Below are positions 1 through 13,700 of a stretch of DNA of 64,000 nt, piece by piece; the stretch's first letter is position 1, and each line of letters begins with the position of its first letter. The position numbers were made by a program, and so were the translations under genes. The stretch is from the NCBI RefSeq assembly GCF_035594125.1, contig NC_087158.1:727001-791000 (forward strand), in the 5' to 3' direction. The notes under the pieces were generated by a model. The model was not told the DNA's origin, did no database searches, and worked only from the letters and a program-made list of their open reading frames with translations. This DNA comes from Scylla paramamosain (Eukaryota > Arthropoda > Malacostraca > Decapoda > Portunidae).

Positions 1-180
1 CTCACCACTCAACAGGGTAGATACACATCCTTCTCTCACCATCCACCAGACTACACATTTTCTTGTGATTATGTTCTTGTATAAGAGAAATGAACCTCCT
101 GATGAACACATACACATATACACACACAAAAATAAAATAAAATAAATAAAATGAATCTGAATTTGAATCACATACACACA

Positions 181-264
181 CAAAAAAAAAAAATAAATAA
201 ATAAATAAAATAATAATAAATAAATGAAATAAATAAATAAATAAATAAAAATAAATAAATAAAA
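181..264. repeat. A-rich AAAT/AAATA tract
   Basis: Poly-A followed by irregular AAATA units. It lies in the Sec6 intron next to exon 7. Confidence 0.8.
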
Positions 265-276
265 ACAGCAACTCAC

Positions 277-2787
277 ATGATTAGCCAGGCTCTTGTGGTA
301 CATCTGAACATACAGATTAACGATGTCAAAGCTTGGAGGGAAGCAGGGAACGCACAGCGAGCTGATCACCTTCATGTCTTCAAGCACTAGTAGACGAATC
401 ACCTGCCGACACACACCCAATCACTTTCCCCATCCATTGAAAAATAACGATTAACAGCCTACCCCTTAACAGACTTTTCTGGTCACAATGGAAACCAAGA
501 AAATAAAAAAAAGTTTGTAAAATAGTAAAATACATGAAATTATAAAATATATATAAGAAAACGAGTTGCATGTGGGGATACTATTTGAGTGAGTTATGTA
601 TGCCAGCATGATAAAGTGTCAGATTTTAAGAGATGGAGTGTGACCCTTACCTCCAGATGCTTGATAAGCCAGTTCTTGCTTTTGCTGCGGTCCTCAAGTA
701 TGGTGCCTTCAATGCGCTCCACCACGGCTTCCTCCAATACCTTCAGAGTCTTCTCTCGCCACTTCTTGGGACGGCCGGGAGGAAGGAAGCCAGATCCCTT
801 CTGCCGCTGAGGAGGGAAAGGTTCTATAAGCAAACACTCCCAAGCATTTATTCAAACTTTTATATGACTAGAAACAAGGCCAAGGAATTTGAAAGCTAAA
901 CTCTTAATATGTGATGAAGGAGCCCAGCCAAGAACTATATAGAAATGTAATTGCACAAACTCAAGACATTAAATTTGAACTTGAGAACTTGTAAAACTTG
1001 ATGACTTGAAATTTACAATCCTTTTGAAAGCATTTTTTCTTATACTTTTAACAAGTGAAGGATATTAGCTAAGAACTGTGTATAAAAGTAATTGCACAAA
1101 CTCAGAGGGCCATAAATTTAAACTTAGAAACTTATAAAAACTGGATAACAAGACTTGAGACCCTTAGTTTTTTTTTTTTTTTTTTCATGAGGAGATTGAC
1201 CAAGAACTATGTATAAAAGTAATTGTACAAAACTCAGAAGGATATTAATTCAAACTTGAGAACTTGCAAAACTTAATAACACTGAAATTGACAGACCCTT
1301 TTCAAAGCACTTTTTTCTCCAAGTCCAATGCTTTTATTTTCTACGCGTGACTTGCCTTTTTATTTTTTTGCACACGTACCTGGAGAGCAAACTGATCCGC
1401 CCTTTCCTCACGCTCCACAATCCTGAGAGCCGTGACAATTTGGGTGGGTTTCATCCTGACGGTGTTGAGGGTGCGTTGCAGGATGACCCACACTTGCTTG
1501 CCTGGAACATGGATCACACATATTGTACTCACCGCCACCTACAATCATAACCTTGCACTCTCCATTCAACACAAAAAACATATTCCCTCAAACAGGTACT
1601 CATTAATGTATTCTGACATTCTATTCTATTCAATTCACACACACACACACACACACACAAATGCAGAGATGACTAGTTGGTTTTCAAGAATGTTTCTTCT
1701 CAATGATGATGTAAAATCCTTAATAAACTATCACTAGAATGGTGAAAATGCCCTTGAAAACCCAATAAATTCCATTAAAACCTATTAAAAGCAGATGAGA
1801 TAAGAAACTAAAACATTCGAGAAAAGAATCCGAAAACTGAACTGGATTAAAGTACATATAAAAGCAAGACAAGATGATCTATAGATTTATATACCTGGAA
1901 TGCAATCTCTCATGGGCATAGCATAGCTGACTATAAACTACCACAGCAAAGCCCAACAGCATATACTGGTTTATCCTTGTCCTTTCATAATGAGACCATT
2001 CCCTACCCTGTCCCTTTTCCAGTCCTTAGACTACAGCAGGTGCAGGGTACTACCTTACTAATAATTTATATCTGGTACAGCACAGTCAATACACACCTAA
2101 CTCTTCGGAAAGCTTGTGCACATCAGCAAAGTATTCCTTGAGCATGCGTGTATCATTGGGATTCTGGTGAGGCAACTTGTGCAGCTCAAACAGAAGATCA
2201 TCACGACTGTTCTCCAAGTCCATCAAACACTTAAGGATGAAAGAGAGCACATGATAAAATGGTAAATAGTGAATAGTTTGTTTTCAGGAAACTATTTTTC
2301 ACTCAGGATCAAATCATTAACAAATTTTATATTCTCAAAGCCTTACTTCTGCTAATGTTTATATAAATGCTATTATCTACACAAGGCACAAAATTTAAGA
2401 GTTACATCATAATTTTCACTTTGTGTGTGTGGATATGCATTTGTGTACCTGCAAGTAAAAAGGAGCATACCTACATACCACTGCACATATATACACCCAT
2501 ACACAAGTATACTGAAGGAATACACACCTGGTGGGCATACAGCAGTCTTCCATCGCTAATCCACTTTTCTGTCTTCTCCACAGACTCTGGCACAGTAAAG
2601 ATGTGTTTCAGGTTCTCCATGGCGGCAGCGTACTGAGAGTGCCGAACGTACTCCGCCCGGCACTCATTCAGGTCCTTGCTGAGCTCCGGCACTCGCACCA
2701 AACTGCTCTCCACCTCACTCAGGCTACCAACACATGCCTCTATTGCTGACCTCCATATACACTCATTTATAAATACTAGCAAAATTA

Positions 2788-2826
<39 letters not shown>

Positions 2827-2843
2827 GAGTGGGAGTGGGAGTG

Positions 2844-2922
<79 letters not shown>

Positions 2923-2933
2923 GAGTGGGAGTG

Positions 2934-2999
<66 letters not shown>

Positions 3000-3047
3000 T
3001 AAGCAGTAGAAAATAGTGTTGTAATTGTGAAAGCAGTAGCAAAAATA

Positions 3048-3112
<65 letters not shown>

Positions 3113-4025
3113 ATATCAGAAGCAGAAAAAAACATCAGTAATACTTGTATCATGTTCCACTAATATCTCTTACCAGCACACATCAAGAGTAGTAGTGTGT
3201 ATTCCTTGTTTACTGTTTCTTGTGTCATAGGCTATGAGGAGTTCTGAGGTCTGCCTAGTCTGTGTTTCCCATGCTAGTCTACCTGGAACAAACTCACCAG
3301 GTCTTGATCTCCCTGAGGTCAGTGAGGGCGGACTGCAGCTGAGTCAGTCCTGTGCGCACCCCATCCAGCTGACTCTGCATGGCTGTCTTCAGCATGGCCT
3401 CCACAGATGCCTGTAGATGTATTTCCATTTTTATTGGTTATTATTATGGTTATTACTTATATACTTGTTTATTTGTTAACTCATTCACTGCTATTTGGTA
3501 CTTACTAACTACTCTTCTTGTTCTACAGCAACCTTCAAACATTTCACTGGCTACAAATTACAAAATCTATTCTTTTCATCCCTTTCTTTCTTGTAGGTAC
3601 TTCCTACAAGATTTCCTACATTGCTTTTACTGCTATGAATTATTGCATATCGTATATAACCTGACTGCTTACAATGCACTGTCCAGCTGGTATAAATCAA
3701 GTTAAAGAATGAGTTACTTAATTATCTGGGCCAGTGCATCAGCAGTGTGTTGGTCTTCTTTACTGTGTTGACTGAGGAGCCGAGAAGCCCACCAGGCAAG
3801 GCAATCAGTTGAGGTAATAGGGAAGTGGAAAGGCAGAGGACAATAAGACACCAATGTACCAAAAGCAATGCAAAACTCTTAGATCACTTGGCACAACACC
3901 TTCTTGCGTTGCACTCTGCGGCGATATTGCTCCACCTTCTGCAGCTGGTCTGGCCGCTGCAGCATGTTCTCCACCAGTAGTGTGGCGCGCTTCATTGCCT
4001 CACACTCTGCCTCACCCACATCCAT
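277..4025 (-). CDS. Exoc3: Exocyst complex component 3 (Sec6), N-terminal half, partial
   Basis: Subunit of the exocyst, which tethers secretory vesicles to the plasma membrane. Seven coding exons fit GT-AG rules and join in frame: 3900-4025, 3298-3410, 2528-2723, 2097-2229, 1380-1501, 651-806 and 277-402. They give residues 1-324 of a protein usually about 750 aa long; the rest lies beyond the left edge. Recognised Sec6 signatures are QRPDQLQKVEQYRRR (about residue 22), the MQSQLDGVRTGL helix, SQYAAAMENLKHIF, the VWVILQRTL stretch and GFLPPGRPKKWREK. The ATG at 4023-4025 is chosen because the conserved N-terminal helix follows it directly. A likely acceptor at 4046-4047 lies upstream, so a non-coding first exon is expected further right. 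Identity is from remembered family sequence, not a search. Confidence 0.9.
2791..3112. repeat. TAG microsatellite, two blocks, in Sec6 intron 2
   Basis: A block of about 210 bp (2791-2999), interrupted twice by GGAGTGGGAGTGG, and a block of about 62 bp (3051-3112), separated by 50 bp of unique sequence. Confidence 0.95.
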
Positions 4026-4697
4026 CTTGGTCACTTCCAAAAAACCTAAGGATGAGGGCAGTGTGTTAGTAAACCCAATAATGTGCAAGTTTTATGTGCT
4101 CACATCAATTCTGCTTACTTTCACAAACTCTGAGAATGGAAGTTCTGTGTTGGTGAGCCCAGCTAAGCGCCAGTCTAAAACCAGGATGCAGTTAAAAACA
4201 GATAATAAACTCAACTTTTCAAAGAAGTAGAGGCTTTTTCCCTGCTTTTCTATGAATTGTGCTTCCTTCACATGTAGAAAAAATTAATACAGTAGCAATG
4301 TTACAGATATGGTGTGGTGGATGCCACTGAGCCTTCATTAAAGAAAACCACTGAAGTTAGAAAAAAATGGAAGTTGGATATTTATAGTAGTTCAATTCAT
4401 CCTTATTTATTTTTATCATACTTTTGTATTTTGTGGGATGAAAGGGATGGGAGTTGTGTAGGTTGGCAAGCATCTGTTTTACTGGACTCCTTCCAAAACA
4501 GTGTCATCAACATGTGACTGATTGTAAAATTGTTGTATGAGATCAATAGTGTTCAATGAAGTGTGTGGCCATAGATACCTGCAGTCTGAAGATTTTGTGA
4601 ATAATACAAGGAAGCAGAGGAGAGGAATCACTTCCCTTCCCCTCTGTCAAGACCCTCCTGGAGTAATGGCAGATTGCCTTGACAGCAATAATAAAAA

Positions 4698-4737
4698 TAC
4701 TACTACTACTACTACTACTATCAATAATAATAATAAT

Positions 4738-4806
<69 letters not shown>
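4698..4806. repeat. TAC/AAT microsatellite
   Basis: A short TAC run passes into about 85 bp of AAT repeats with minor interruptions. Confidence 0.95.
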
Positions 4807-4808
<2 letters not shown>

Positions 4809-5096
4809 AGAAAATAAAGGTAAAAAGCAAGTGTACTCTAGAAGAACATGAAGTTTAAATTTAATATTATGTAACAAATTTTCAATCTGGATCTTTGTGA
4901 GTAATTCATCTGCCACCCAAAAAAATTCCATCATTCCTGCAGCTCCTCACACTGACAGGGACCAGTTAAGAATGAACTGATTTACACTGAAAATGAGTGT
5001 CAAAATAACAGACTCTTTTATCAAAAACCCATAAAAAATCAGTAAGAAAAGTCCTTCCCATCAAAGTAACAAGAAGTTTCCTTAATTATATGGAGG

Positions 5097-8000
5097 AGGC
5101 AGTAGACACCTGCCGAAACGATAATTACTCCCAGTGAGGTCTAAAGCACTGTTCAGGGGGTGCTGTGAACTTATCATTAAACCCAGCTGTGATCTCATTG
5201 AACATTTCCCTTTGTGTCTCACAACACAAGGGGGCAGTCACAGCCTGCCCTCTAAAGACAACTCTCTTCCTCCACACAAAACTACAAGCACCTTATAACA
5301 CACACACCCTTCACTCAAAATTTCAAAATTATTATGGCGACTCCTACACCAGCCTCAGATTCAACATCTGGGGAGGGGACCACAAATGTCCCCATGTCGG
5401 ACTGCCCTTCTGTTGACGACCCTAAGTGTCTTGACACCCCCCTCAACTTTTTCTTCATTAACTTCTGCAACATTCGCGGTCTAAGATCTAATTTTCAATC
5501 TGTAGAACACCACCTCTCCTCTTCTAAACCTCATCTTCTTTTCCTCACTGAAACTCAGGTGTCTGAGGCAACTGACAGTAGCCCCTTTTCTGTTCCCTCC
5601 TACTTTCTCTATCCTCATTTTCAATCCAAAGCTGGATGCTGCATTTATGTGCGCAATGACTTAACCTGCTCTCATGCCCACGCTCTTGAATCTTCCGAGT
5701 TTTCCACCATCTGGCTACAACTACAGAGTCACTCTCATACTAAATTTATCTGTGCTGTAAACCTCTCACCTGACTCCTCTGATTATAAGAAATTCTTTGA
5801 CAACTTAACTTCCAAAGTGGAGCACATTCTGACCCTCTTCCCTTTTGCAGAGATCTCCATTCATGAAGACTTCAATGTTCACCACCAGCTTTGGCTTTCC
5901 TCTCCCTTCACTGACCATCCTGGTGAACTAGCCTACAACTTTGCTATCCTCCATGACCTAGAACAATTGGTGCAACACCCTACTCGTATTCCTGACTGTC
6001 TTGGAGACACGGCAAACATTCTTGACCTTTTCCTGACCTCTAATCCTTCTGCTTATGCTGTCACCCTTTCTTCTCCGTTGGGCTCCTCCGATCACAATCT
6101 CATATCTTTATCTTGTCCTATCGCTCCAATCCCTCCTCAGGATCCCCCTAGGCGAAGGTGCCTCTGGCGTTTTGCCTCTGCTAGTTGGGGGGACCTGAGG
6201 AGGTATTTTGCTGATTTTCCTTGGAATGACTACTGCTTCCGTGTTAGAGACCCGTCTTTGTGTGCTGAGCGCATAACAGAGGTGATAGTGTCTGGCATGG
6301 AGGCGTACATTCCTCACTCTTTTTCTCGTCCTAAACCTTCTAAACCTTGGTTCAACACAGCTTGTTCTCATGCGATACATGATAGAGAGGTGGCCCACAA
6401 AAGGTACTTAAGCCTTCCATCACCAGAATCTCATGCACTTTATATTTCTGCCCAGAACCATGCCAAGTCTGTTCTCCAACTAGCCAAAAACTCCTTCATT
6501 AACAGAAAATGTCAAAACCTTTCAAGATCTAACTCCCCTAGTGATTTCTGGCATCTAGCAAAAAATATCTCTAATAACTTTGCTTCTTCTTCTTTCCTCC
6601 TCTATTTCAACCAGATGGCACCACTGCTATCACATCTATTTCTGAAGCTGAACTCTTCGCTCAAACCTTTGCTAAAAACTCTACCTTGGACGATTCTGGG
6701 CTTGTTCCTCCCTCTCCTCCACCCTCTGACTACTTCATGCCACGTATTAAAATTCTTCGCAATGATGTTTTCCAAGCCCTCGCTGATCTAAATCCTCGGA
6801 AGGCTTATGGACCTGATGGGGTCCCTCCTATTGTTCTCTGAAACTGTGCCTCCGTGCTTGCACCTTGCCTAGTCAAACTCTTTCAGCTCTGTCTGTCAAC
6901 ATCTACCTTTCCTTTTTGCTGGAAGTTTGCCTACATTCAACCTGTTCCTAAAAAGGGTGACCGTTCTAAATCTACTACCGTCTTATTGCTTTAATATCCT
7001 GCCTATCTAAAGTTTTTGAATCTATCCTCAACAGGAAGATTCTTAAACATCTATTACTTCACAACCTTCTATCTGATCGCCAGTATGGGTTCCGTCAAGG
7101 CCACTCTACTGGTGATCTTGTAGCTTTCCTTACTGAGTCTTGGTCATCCTCTTTTAGAGATTTTAGTGAAACTTTTGCTGTTGCCTTGGACATATCAAAA
7201 GCTTTTGATAGAGTCTGGCACAAAGCTTTGATTTCCAAACTATCCTCCTATGGTTTCTATCCTTCTCTCTGTAACTTCATCTCAAGTTTCCTTTCTGACC
7301 GTTCTATTGCTGCTGTGGTAGACGGTCACTGTTCTTCTCCTAAATCCATTAACAGTGGTGTTCCTCGGGGTTCTGTCCTGTCACCCACTCTCTTCTTATT
7401 ATTCATTAATGATCTTCTAAACCAAACTTCTTGTCCTATCCACTCCTACGCTGATGATACCACCCTGCACTTTTCCACGTCTTTTCATAAACGTCTAACC
7501 CTTCAGGAGGTAAACATATCACACAGGGAAACCACAGAACGTGTGACTTCTGATCTTTCTAAAATTTCTGATTGGGGCAGAGCAAACTTGGTATTGTTCA
7601 ATGCCTCAAAAACTCAATTCCTCCATCTATCAACTCGACACAACCTTCCAGACAACTATCCCCTCTTCTTCAATGACACTCAACTGTCCCCCTCTTCTAC
7701 ACTGCACATCCTCGATCTGTCCTTTACTTGTAATCTGAACTGGAAACTTCACATCTCATCTCTAGCTAAAACAGCTTCTATGAAGTTAGGTGTTCTGAGA
7801 CATCTCCGCCAGTTTTTCTCACCTCCCCAGCTGCTAACTCTGTACAAGGGCCTTATCCGTCCATGTATGGAGTATGCTTCACATGTTTGGGGGCTTCCAC
7901 TCATACTGCTCTTCTAGACAGGGTGGAATCAAAAGCTTTTCGTCTCATCAACTCCTCTCCTCTAACTGTCTTCAGCCTCTCTCTCACCGCCACAATGTTG

Positions 8001-8394
8001 CATATCTAGCTGTCTTCTACCGCTATTTTCATGCTAACTGCTCTTCTGATCTTGCTAACTGCATGCCTCCCCTCCTCCTATGGGCTCGGTGCACAAGACT
8101 TTCTTCTTTCTCTCACCCCTATTCTGTCCACCTCTCTAACGCAAGAGTTAACCAGTATTCTCAATCATTCATCCCTTTCTCTGGTAAACTCTGGAACTCC
8201 CTGCCTACTTCTGTATTTCCACCTTCCTATGACTTGAATTCCTTCAAGAGGGAGGTTTCAAGACACTTATTCATCAATTTTTGACCACTGCTTTGATCCT
8301 TTTATGGGACTGGCATTTCAGTGGGCATATTTTTTTATTTGATTTTTGTTGCCCTTGGCCAGTGTCCTTCCTACATAAAAAAAAAAAAAATGTC
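5097..8394 (+). mobile_element. LINE copy 1 (non-LTR retrotransposon)
   Basis: Nearly full-length copy. It starts near ACACCTGCCGAAACG, contains an endonuclease plus reverse transcriptase region, and ends in CCAGTGTCC followed by an A-run. It sits in the presumed Sec6 leader intron in the opposite sense to Sec6. The domain order (APE-type endonuclease, then RT with YADD) fits jockey/CR1-like elements, but the clade is not resolved. Confidence 0.85.
5334..8284 (+). pseudogene. Endonuclease/reverse transcriptase of LINE copy 1, broken
   Basis: Starts [10 protein letters not shown]. The endonuclease part has LLFLTETQV and a DFNVHH core. RT motifs include YGPDG, DISKAFDRVWHK and YADD (about 7450). 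The frame is lost near 6600, again around 6840 by an in-frame TGA and near 6965 by a small deletion, then reopens from 7186. The copy cannot encode a full protein. Confidence 0.85.
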
Positions 8395-8726
8395 ACTACT
8401 CCAGTGTACATTGACCCACACACAATTAAAAATGTGTAACATCCCAATGTACAGCAGAATACCAACAACAATGGTCCAATAACCTAAAGTTTCTGCTGGT
8501 AATATTGAAATAACATGAATGTTCTCACTCGAGGACTTGATTAGGGTACCATTCATTAATTCATTTCACTGCTGATCCTTTCATTTTGCAGATCGAGTCA
8601 AAATAATGTCCAGATATTAATAATCACTATGCTGAAATTAGTAGGCAAAAGTTACCTACATAATCTAAATTCTATTCCGAGATCAGCATAACCTGGACAC
8701 CATTATAGAAAATGGTAGCAGTTCAC

Positions 8727-9060
8727 CTGGCGGGGCAGCGAAGAGAGGGCTGCGGCGGGCAGGGGGCCAGGTGATGACCAGACTTGTGTTATGGTCCAAG
8801 AGAAAACCTTACACCGCTTTTCCTTCTTATATCCAGTGTCTCATCTTGCTGCACTGCCTGGCGGGCTCTTCTACTTCCCGCCCCACTAGTCACTTGAATG
8901 CACACTCCTATCCAGTACTTGGTTAGGAGGGCAGGCAATTTTTATGTAGTCAGCCGCACGTCACCAATCAGCTGTCAGGTACAGGAAGACTGACACTCCC
9001 ACCTCCCACCTCCGCCGTCCCCCGCTCCCCAGAACACCGCACACCCCGATCCTGATCTTA
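8727..9060 (-). promoter_or_regulatory. GC-rich block, candidate first exon and promoter of Sec6
   Basis: The block is clearly richer in G+C and CpG than its surroundings and has a CCAAT motif near 8965. On the minus strand it ends in a good donor context (CCCGCCAG then GTGAAC). This fits a non-coding first exon for Sec6, but no transcript evidence can be seen here and the start site is unknown. Confidence 0.35.
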
Positions 9061-9284
9061 AAAATGCAATAAGGCTTAAATTGGGTTTCATTGGGGGTCT
9101 TTTTAATATTATAGTGAAAAGGGCGGTGTCAAATTATAGAAGGAATGACATGATATTGTATAACAACTCCTTGTCGTTATTTTTTGCCTTCAAGGACTAC
9201 ACTTCTGCGCGACACCTTCACTACTTGCAACAGACCCTAGAATAATCTAGATGAAGTGACACGGTTTTTTAATAATGTGTTATG

Positions 9285-9418
9285 GTTCTGGTGACAGATT
9301 GACAAGATTTCTACATTGTCAACAGAAGAAACAGTCTTGAGAACCCAGCTAATCATCTCTGTGGCTTTTGAAAATAGTCATGGTAAGAGAGCAAAGCGCT
9401 TCAGAATTTTTAGGGTCA
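9285..9418. mobile_element. Inverted-repeat element, right half only
   Basis: The core GTGACAGATTGACAAGATTT and the right end GAGCAAAGCGCTTCAGAAT are present; the left terminus is missing. It lies between the Sec6 leader block and RAD51B. Confidence 0.5.
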
Positions 9419-9894
9419 CTCTATTCGGGTTCTACTAGTAGATTTTCGCTTTTGTCTTATCTGTATTGCATCTGAAGTTCGCCAACCATTTAGGTAGTTT
9501 TTCTTTTCCTGTCCAAGATATTGATGGTTGGATGATGCAACAGTGACTTCTGAGAGAAGGTAAGAGATCAAGGTATAGTTTTCATTATCTTGAAAATACA
9601 GTTGCTCTTAAAATCAACTCCTCCTAGGTGGTTCTAGTTATAATGAAAAGGATAACGTTGCATTAGGGGAGGCATGACATGGAAGGATATAATAAGAGGC
9701 TGTCTCCGCCTCGTGGCGGAGGCGATATGGTTGATGCCGTCACGCGGGAGTTCGGACGCGAGAAAGGAACGAAGAACTCCATACACAATCCTTAGGAAGA
9801 TTACAAAATTAAATAAATAAACAAGAACCAAGGAGCAACATAAAAGTAATTGAATATCTTCAGAAAATTGTACTATAAATCCTACTGCTCTACC

Positions 9895-10195
9895 TTATTT
9901 CCTTGGCTTTTGGCTACTGCTCTTGCGAACTCGCTCACTGGGAGCTTCTCCCTCTCCTCCGGCCTCATTGGTCATCGCTATTCAGACCACATTAATAATG
10001 GGAGAGTTAACCAACACCTTTACTCCTCCATCCCTTTTACCAGTATTCTGAGACTATTGCTACACAGTCAATCTTAATAATGCAAGTGTTAACCATCTCC
10101 ATCACTTTTACTAATGCTTACTCTGGAACTATTGCTATTCAGTCCACTAATGCAAGAGTTAACCAGTACCTTCACTCCTTCATCCCTTTTACTAA
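9895..10195 (+). mobile_element. LINE tail fragment with internal repetition
   Basis: Three diverged copies of a segment resembling the LINE 3' coding end (TATTCAGWCCAC...GCAAGAGTTAACCAGTA...CCTTTTAC) follow one another at about 80 bp spacing. Similar text occurs once at 8110-8180 in copy 1. No open frame remains. Confidence 0.55.
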
Positions 10196-10363
10196 AACAA
10201 ACTGGAAATCTTACCCTTCTTAGGATTTGAACTAATCAAGAGATTAAGACACCACAAGAAATTAACAGGTCTTCTACTGTATTTATTTATTATTTTTTTG
10301 AGAGGGACAGGAGGAACAGGATAATTTTTCCCTTGACTACTTTTCCTAATACATAACGAAAAG

Positions 10364-10468
<105 letters not shown>

Positions 10469-10723
10469 CATACACAATTCCAGTATATAACTCCAGGGGG
10501 GACTTCCATATTTATATCCTGGATTAACTTTCCAAAGCATCATTCTCTCTCTCTCTCTCTCTCTCTGCTAACTTTTTCTTATAGTTATGATGATGTCACT
10601 CAGCAGAAACATTCCACCATCTCTCCACATTGCTTGTTCTTATATACAGATGCCTCATTACAAATCTGGACGACTGCATTTCCCTCAATGTACAGAGTAA
10701 TACTAATAAGGAGCAGTTGTCAA

Positions 10724-10729
10724 TTTATT
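10724..10729 (-). terminator. Candidate polyadenylation signal for RAD51B
   Basis: AATAAA on the minus strand, 33 nt past the RAD51B stop codon. The 3' UTR would be very short, so a more distal signal may be used instead. Confidence 0.35.
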
Positions 10730-10761
10730 CTAAGAGGAAGGCAAAGTTAAGTGGGTGAGTG

Positions 10762-13700
10762 TCAGGCAGTGTCCAGGGGTATGCCCCTCTGCACTCGGAT
10801 CCTGAACTGGCCTGGGTCTGGTCCAGAGTAGGAGTAGCAGCAATCTTTCTCTGCAAAAGTGCATACTATAACTTTAATGTGTTGTAATTTTATGGTATCT
10901 GAACACTATCTATTCATACAACAAACATATCTTTTTAAATAAATATGAAGGAGGCTGGCAAAGAGCTACAATATGAAATGATTGACCATACTGTTGTTAT
11001 CCAGATAAAAGTTGATAATTTCCACACACCTTGAATGGTGATACCACCATGTGTGATAATGTAGCTGAAGATGGCAAATGGCGAAACTGGAGACTTGGCA
11101 ATTACAATCTGGTATGAGGGGGATAAACATTAGTTAGAAACAATTGTGCCAAGGTATTAATTAAGCTAAGTGTGAGTAAAGTTCTTCACATCACTGAGTC
11201 GACTGTGAACTTATGCTGAGTACTTTATGGAATACAAGACTGCCAACAGGAGGCAACAGCTAATAGCCAGTGAAAACAAGTGAATAAAGGACTGTACCAA
11301 GAATCAAACCATGGAAAATTTCTCTTCAAATATTTAATTTTTATTAATCAGATTCTTTTGAGGTTATAGGTTCAAATTGAGATGACAATGAGTGTGTTTC
11401 ATTTTGGTTGAAATACAAAGTTAAAAATTTCTGTATGTTTACACAGAAGGCATGAATGCTTGAGCTGGTCCGTGAGTGTGACCATGGACCACACACTGAA
11501 GAACTCCTGCACTACACCTTTCCCCCATTCAAAAGCCTATACTTCCGAAGTTACACAGGTTTTTAAAGATGTATAGTTCTAATGACAGATTAACAATATT
11601 TTTATATTGTTAGTACGAGAGACTCTTGAGAAGCCAGCTAATTATCTGTGGCCACTGAAAAGTCGTAGTGAGAGAGCATGGACCCCATTACCTGCACTAA
11701 GTGTACTCACCTGCCTGGCTGCTGAATCTGTACAATACTGCAGGATGAGTCGTGTGGTGATGCAGTGAGTCCAGGCATTGCCCAGTGCTGGGATGGCACA
11801 CTCTGTTGAGGTACAATGCAAAAACCAAACCTTAAAAGTAAAAACACAAGTACAATCAAAAGGAGTAATGAGGCTTCAAGAAATATTATGCATATTATAC
11901 TATCCCCTTGTGATAAGGCTACAGCTTGCCCCATACTCCACAGCTGGGTTGGCAGAATACTATCACTGTATTTCCTGCACATCATCTATCTATCTATATA
12001 CCTGGCCAGCAATCCCACACAGGGTGGCCCAGACAATGCACGCACGCACTCACACACACACACACACACACCATTTACACTCTTAGCCCAGTTGCCCCTT
12101 AGTGTGCAAATCATAAGAAACAGAAGAACGGGAAGGGACAAGGAAGCCTCCCTCTGTATCTTTATTCCTAGACAAGGCTACCTGATTCTAAGGGATACCT
12201 CAGTATGATAATATATTAAATGCTTAAAAATTCAGATAATACAAACACAGCATAGATTTTCAGTAGTATGGTAAAAATAGACTTATTAAAATTTCCATGG
12301 TACATAAAATGCAATAGCAATCATCATGGTAGGAGAAAAATGTTGACAAGCAAAATACTATACTCTTCATGTCACCCACTACACAGCACTTCATGCCTCA
12401 CTTCAACCAGACTTGCCCTCACCTGTGTGGTCCGGTAAGCGTGGCACAGGAGCTGCTGCATCCACTACTCTGTCTTCTTGGTTCAGTACAGACTCCCTTC
12501 TATCCACCACCTGTTCCTGCGGGTGTGGCTGAGGCCCCACACCCGATGACGGCTCAGGCAGTTGTGGCTTATGTACTGTGGTGATCTGGTTTGTAACAAT
12601 TACCTGCAAGGAGAGGATGTGGTGTAGGAGTATGTGTGATGTGGTGAGCTCAGTATGATGGAGGCAGAGTGAGGTGAGAAATGAGGGATACTCATACATG
12701 GCAGATTAGGTCTCCTCATCAACCCACTCATATCATTAATAAAGGCAACACAAAAACACAAGGGAAACTATAAGAAACCAGTAGGCCTAGACATGGCAGT
12801 TCCTGTGTAAAATATGCATACCTAAATCCACTATTATTCCTACCCATAAATTCATCCAAATATGCATACTTAAATCCATTATTATTCCAACCCATAAATC
12901 TATCAGTCTTTTAAGACTCTCAACTGACTTAACACTAAAAACCTGATTAACAAGTTTATTCCAGTTATTTATTGCCTTATTTGAGAAATAATTTTGCCTA
13001 ATCATTTTAAATTTAACTCTTATTTTGCATCCTATCCTGATTAATAATCCCAGGCATGCCATTCCTTAATCAATCCAACCCAACACCAATTACCTGGAGC
13101 TGCTTTAGAGGCGGCCACAACAGAAGTATTTTGCATACTCCATCCCTCTCAGCTTTCCAGTCTCCTCTCCTTAAAGTATTCCAACTCTATTCTACAAGGA
13201 TCTGCCTCTCATATCCTCAACAGTCACTCCAGCTTTACGTATCCTCCTCAGCAACTCACAGCCCCATCCTTTGCACATGACTTAATGAATAGATCTATCT
13301 ATATACCAGGCCAGCATTCCCACTCAGAGTACTCCAGACAAAGCACCACACACTCATACATCATTCACACTCTCAGCCCCTCCAGCCCCAGGTGGAAAGG
13401 GACAGTCTCATGAACCACTGTAATACACATTAATAAACAAATTAGTAAATAAACAAGTTAATTAATCAAACAGGGAGGAGTATTACACATATATTTAGTT
13501 GGTGAGCCAGTGACTTCAGTTTGGCAGCCCAGGAGGACAGCTGGCTCGCTTTAGACTGCATGGAACTTGCTGACAGAGAAACAGCCATGGAGGCAATGGA
13601 GTCCACTATTACTACTCTAGCGTCCTTCTCCACCACAATACACTCAAGGGAGTCCAGTCTGAGGAACAATGCCAATGTGATCATCAACATCAAATGTTTG

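Larger units (their letters stand above)
4046..8726 (-). other. Probable 5' leader intron of Sec6
   Basis: This stretch lies between the acceptor before the Sec6 start exon and a GTGAAC donor at 8725-8726. Apart from a LINE copy (5097-8394) and an AAT microsatellite it shows no coding sequence. Its status as an intron is inferred from the two splice signals only. Confidence 0.4.

Noticed and set aside
2676..3153. Poly-Val and poly-Thr/Leu frames of over 100 codons.
   Set aside because: They are products of the TAG microsatellite in a Sec6 intron.
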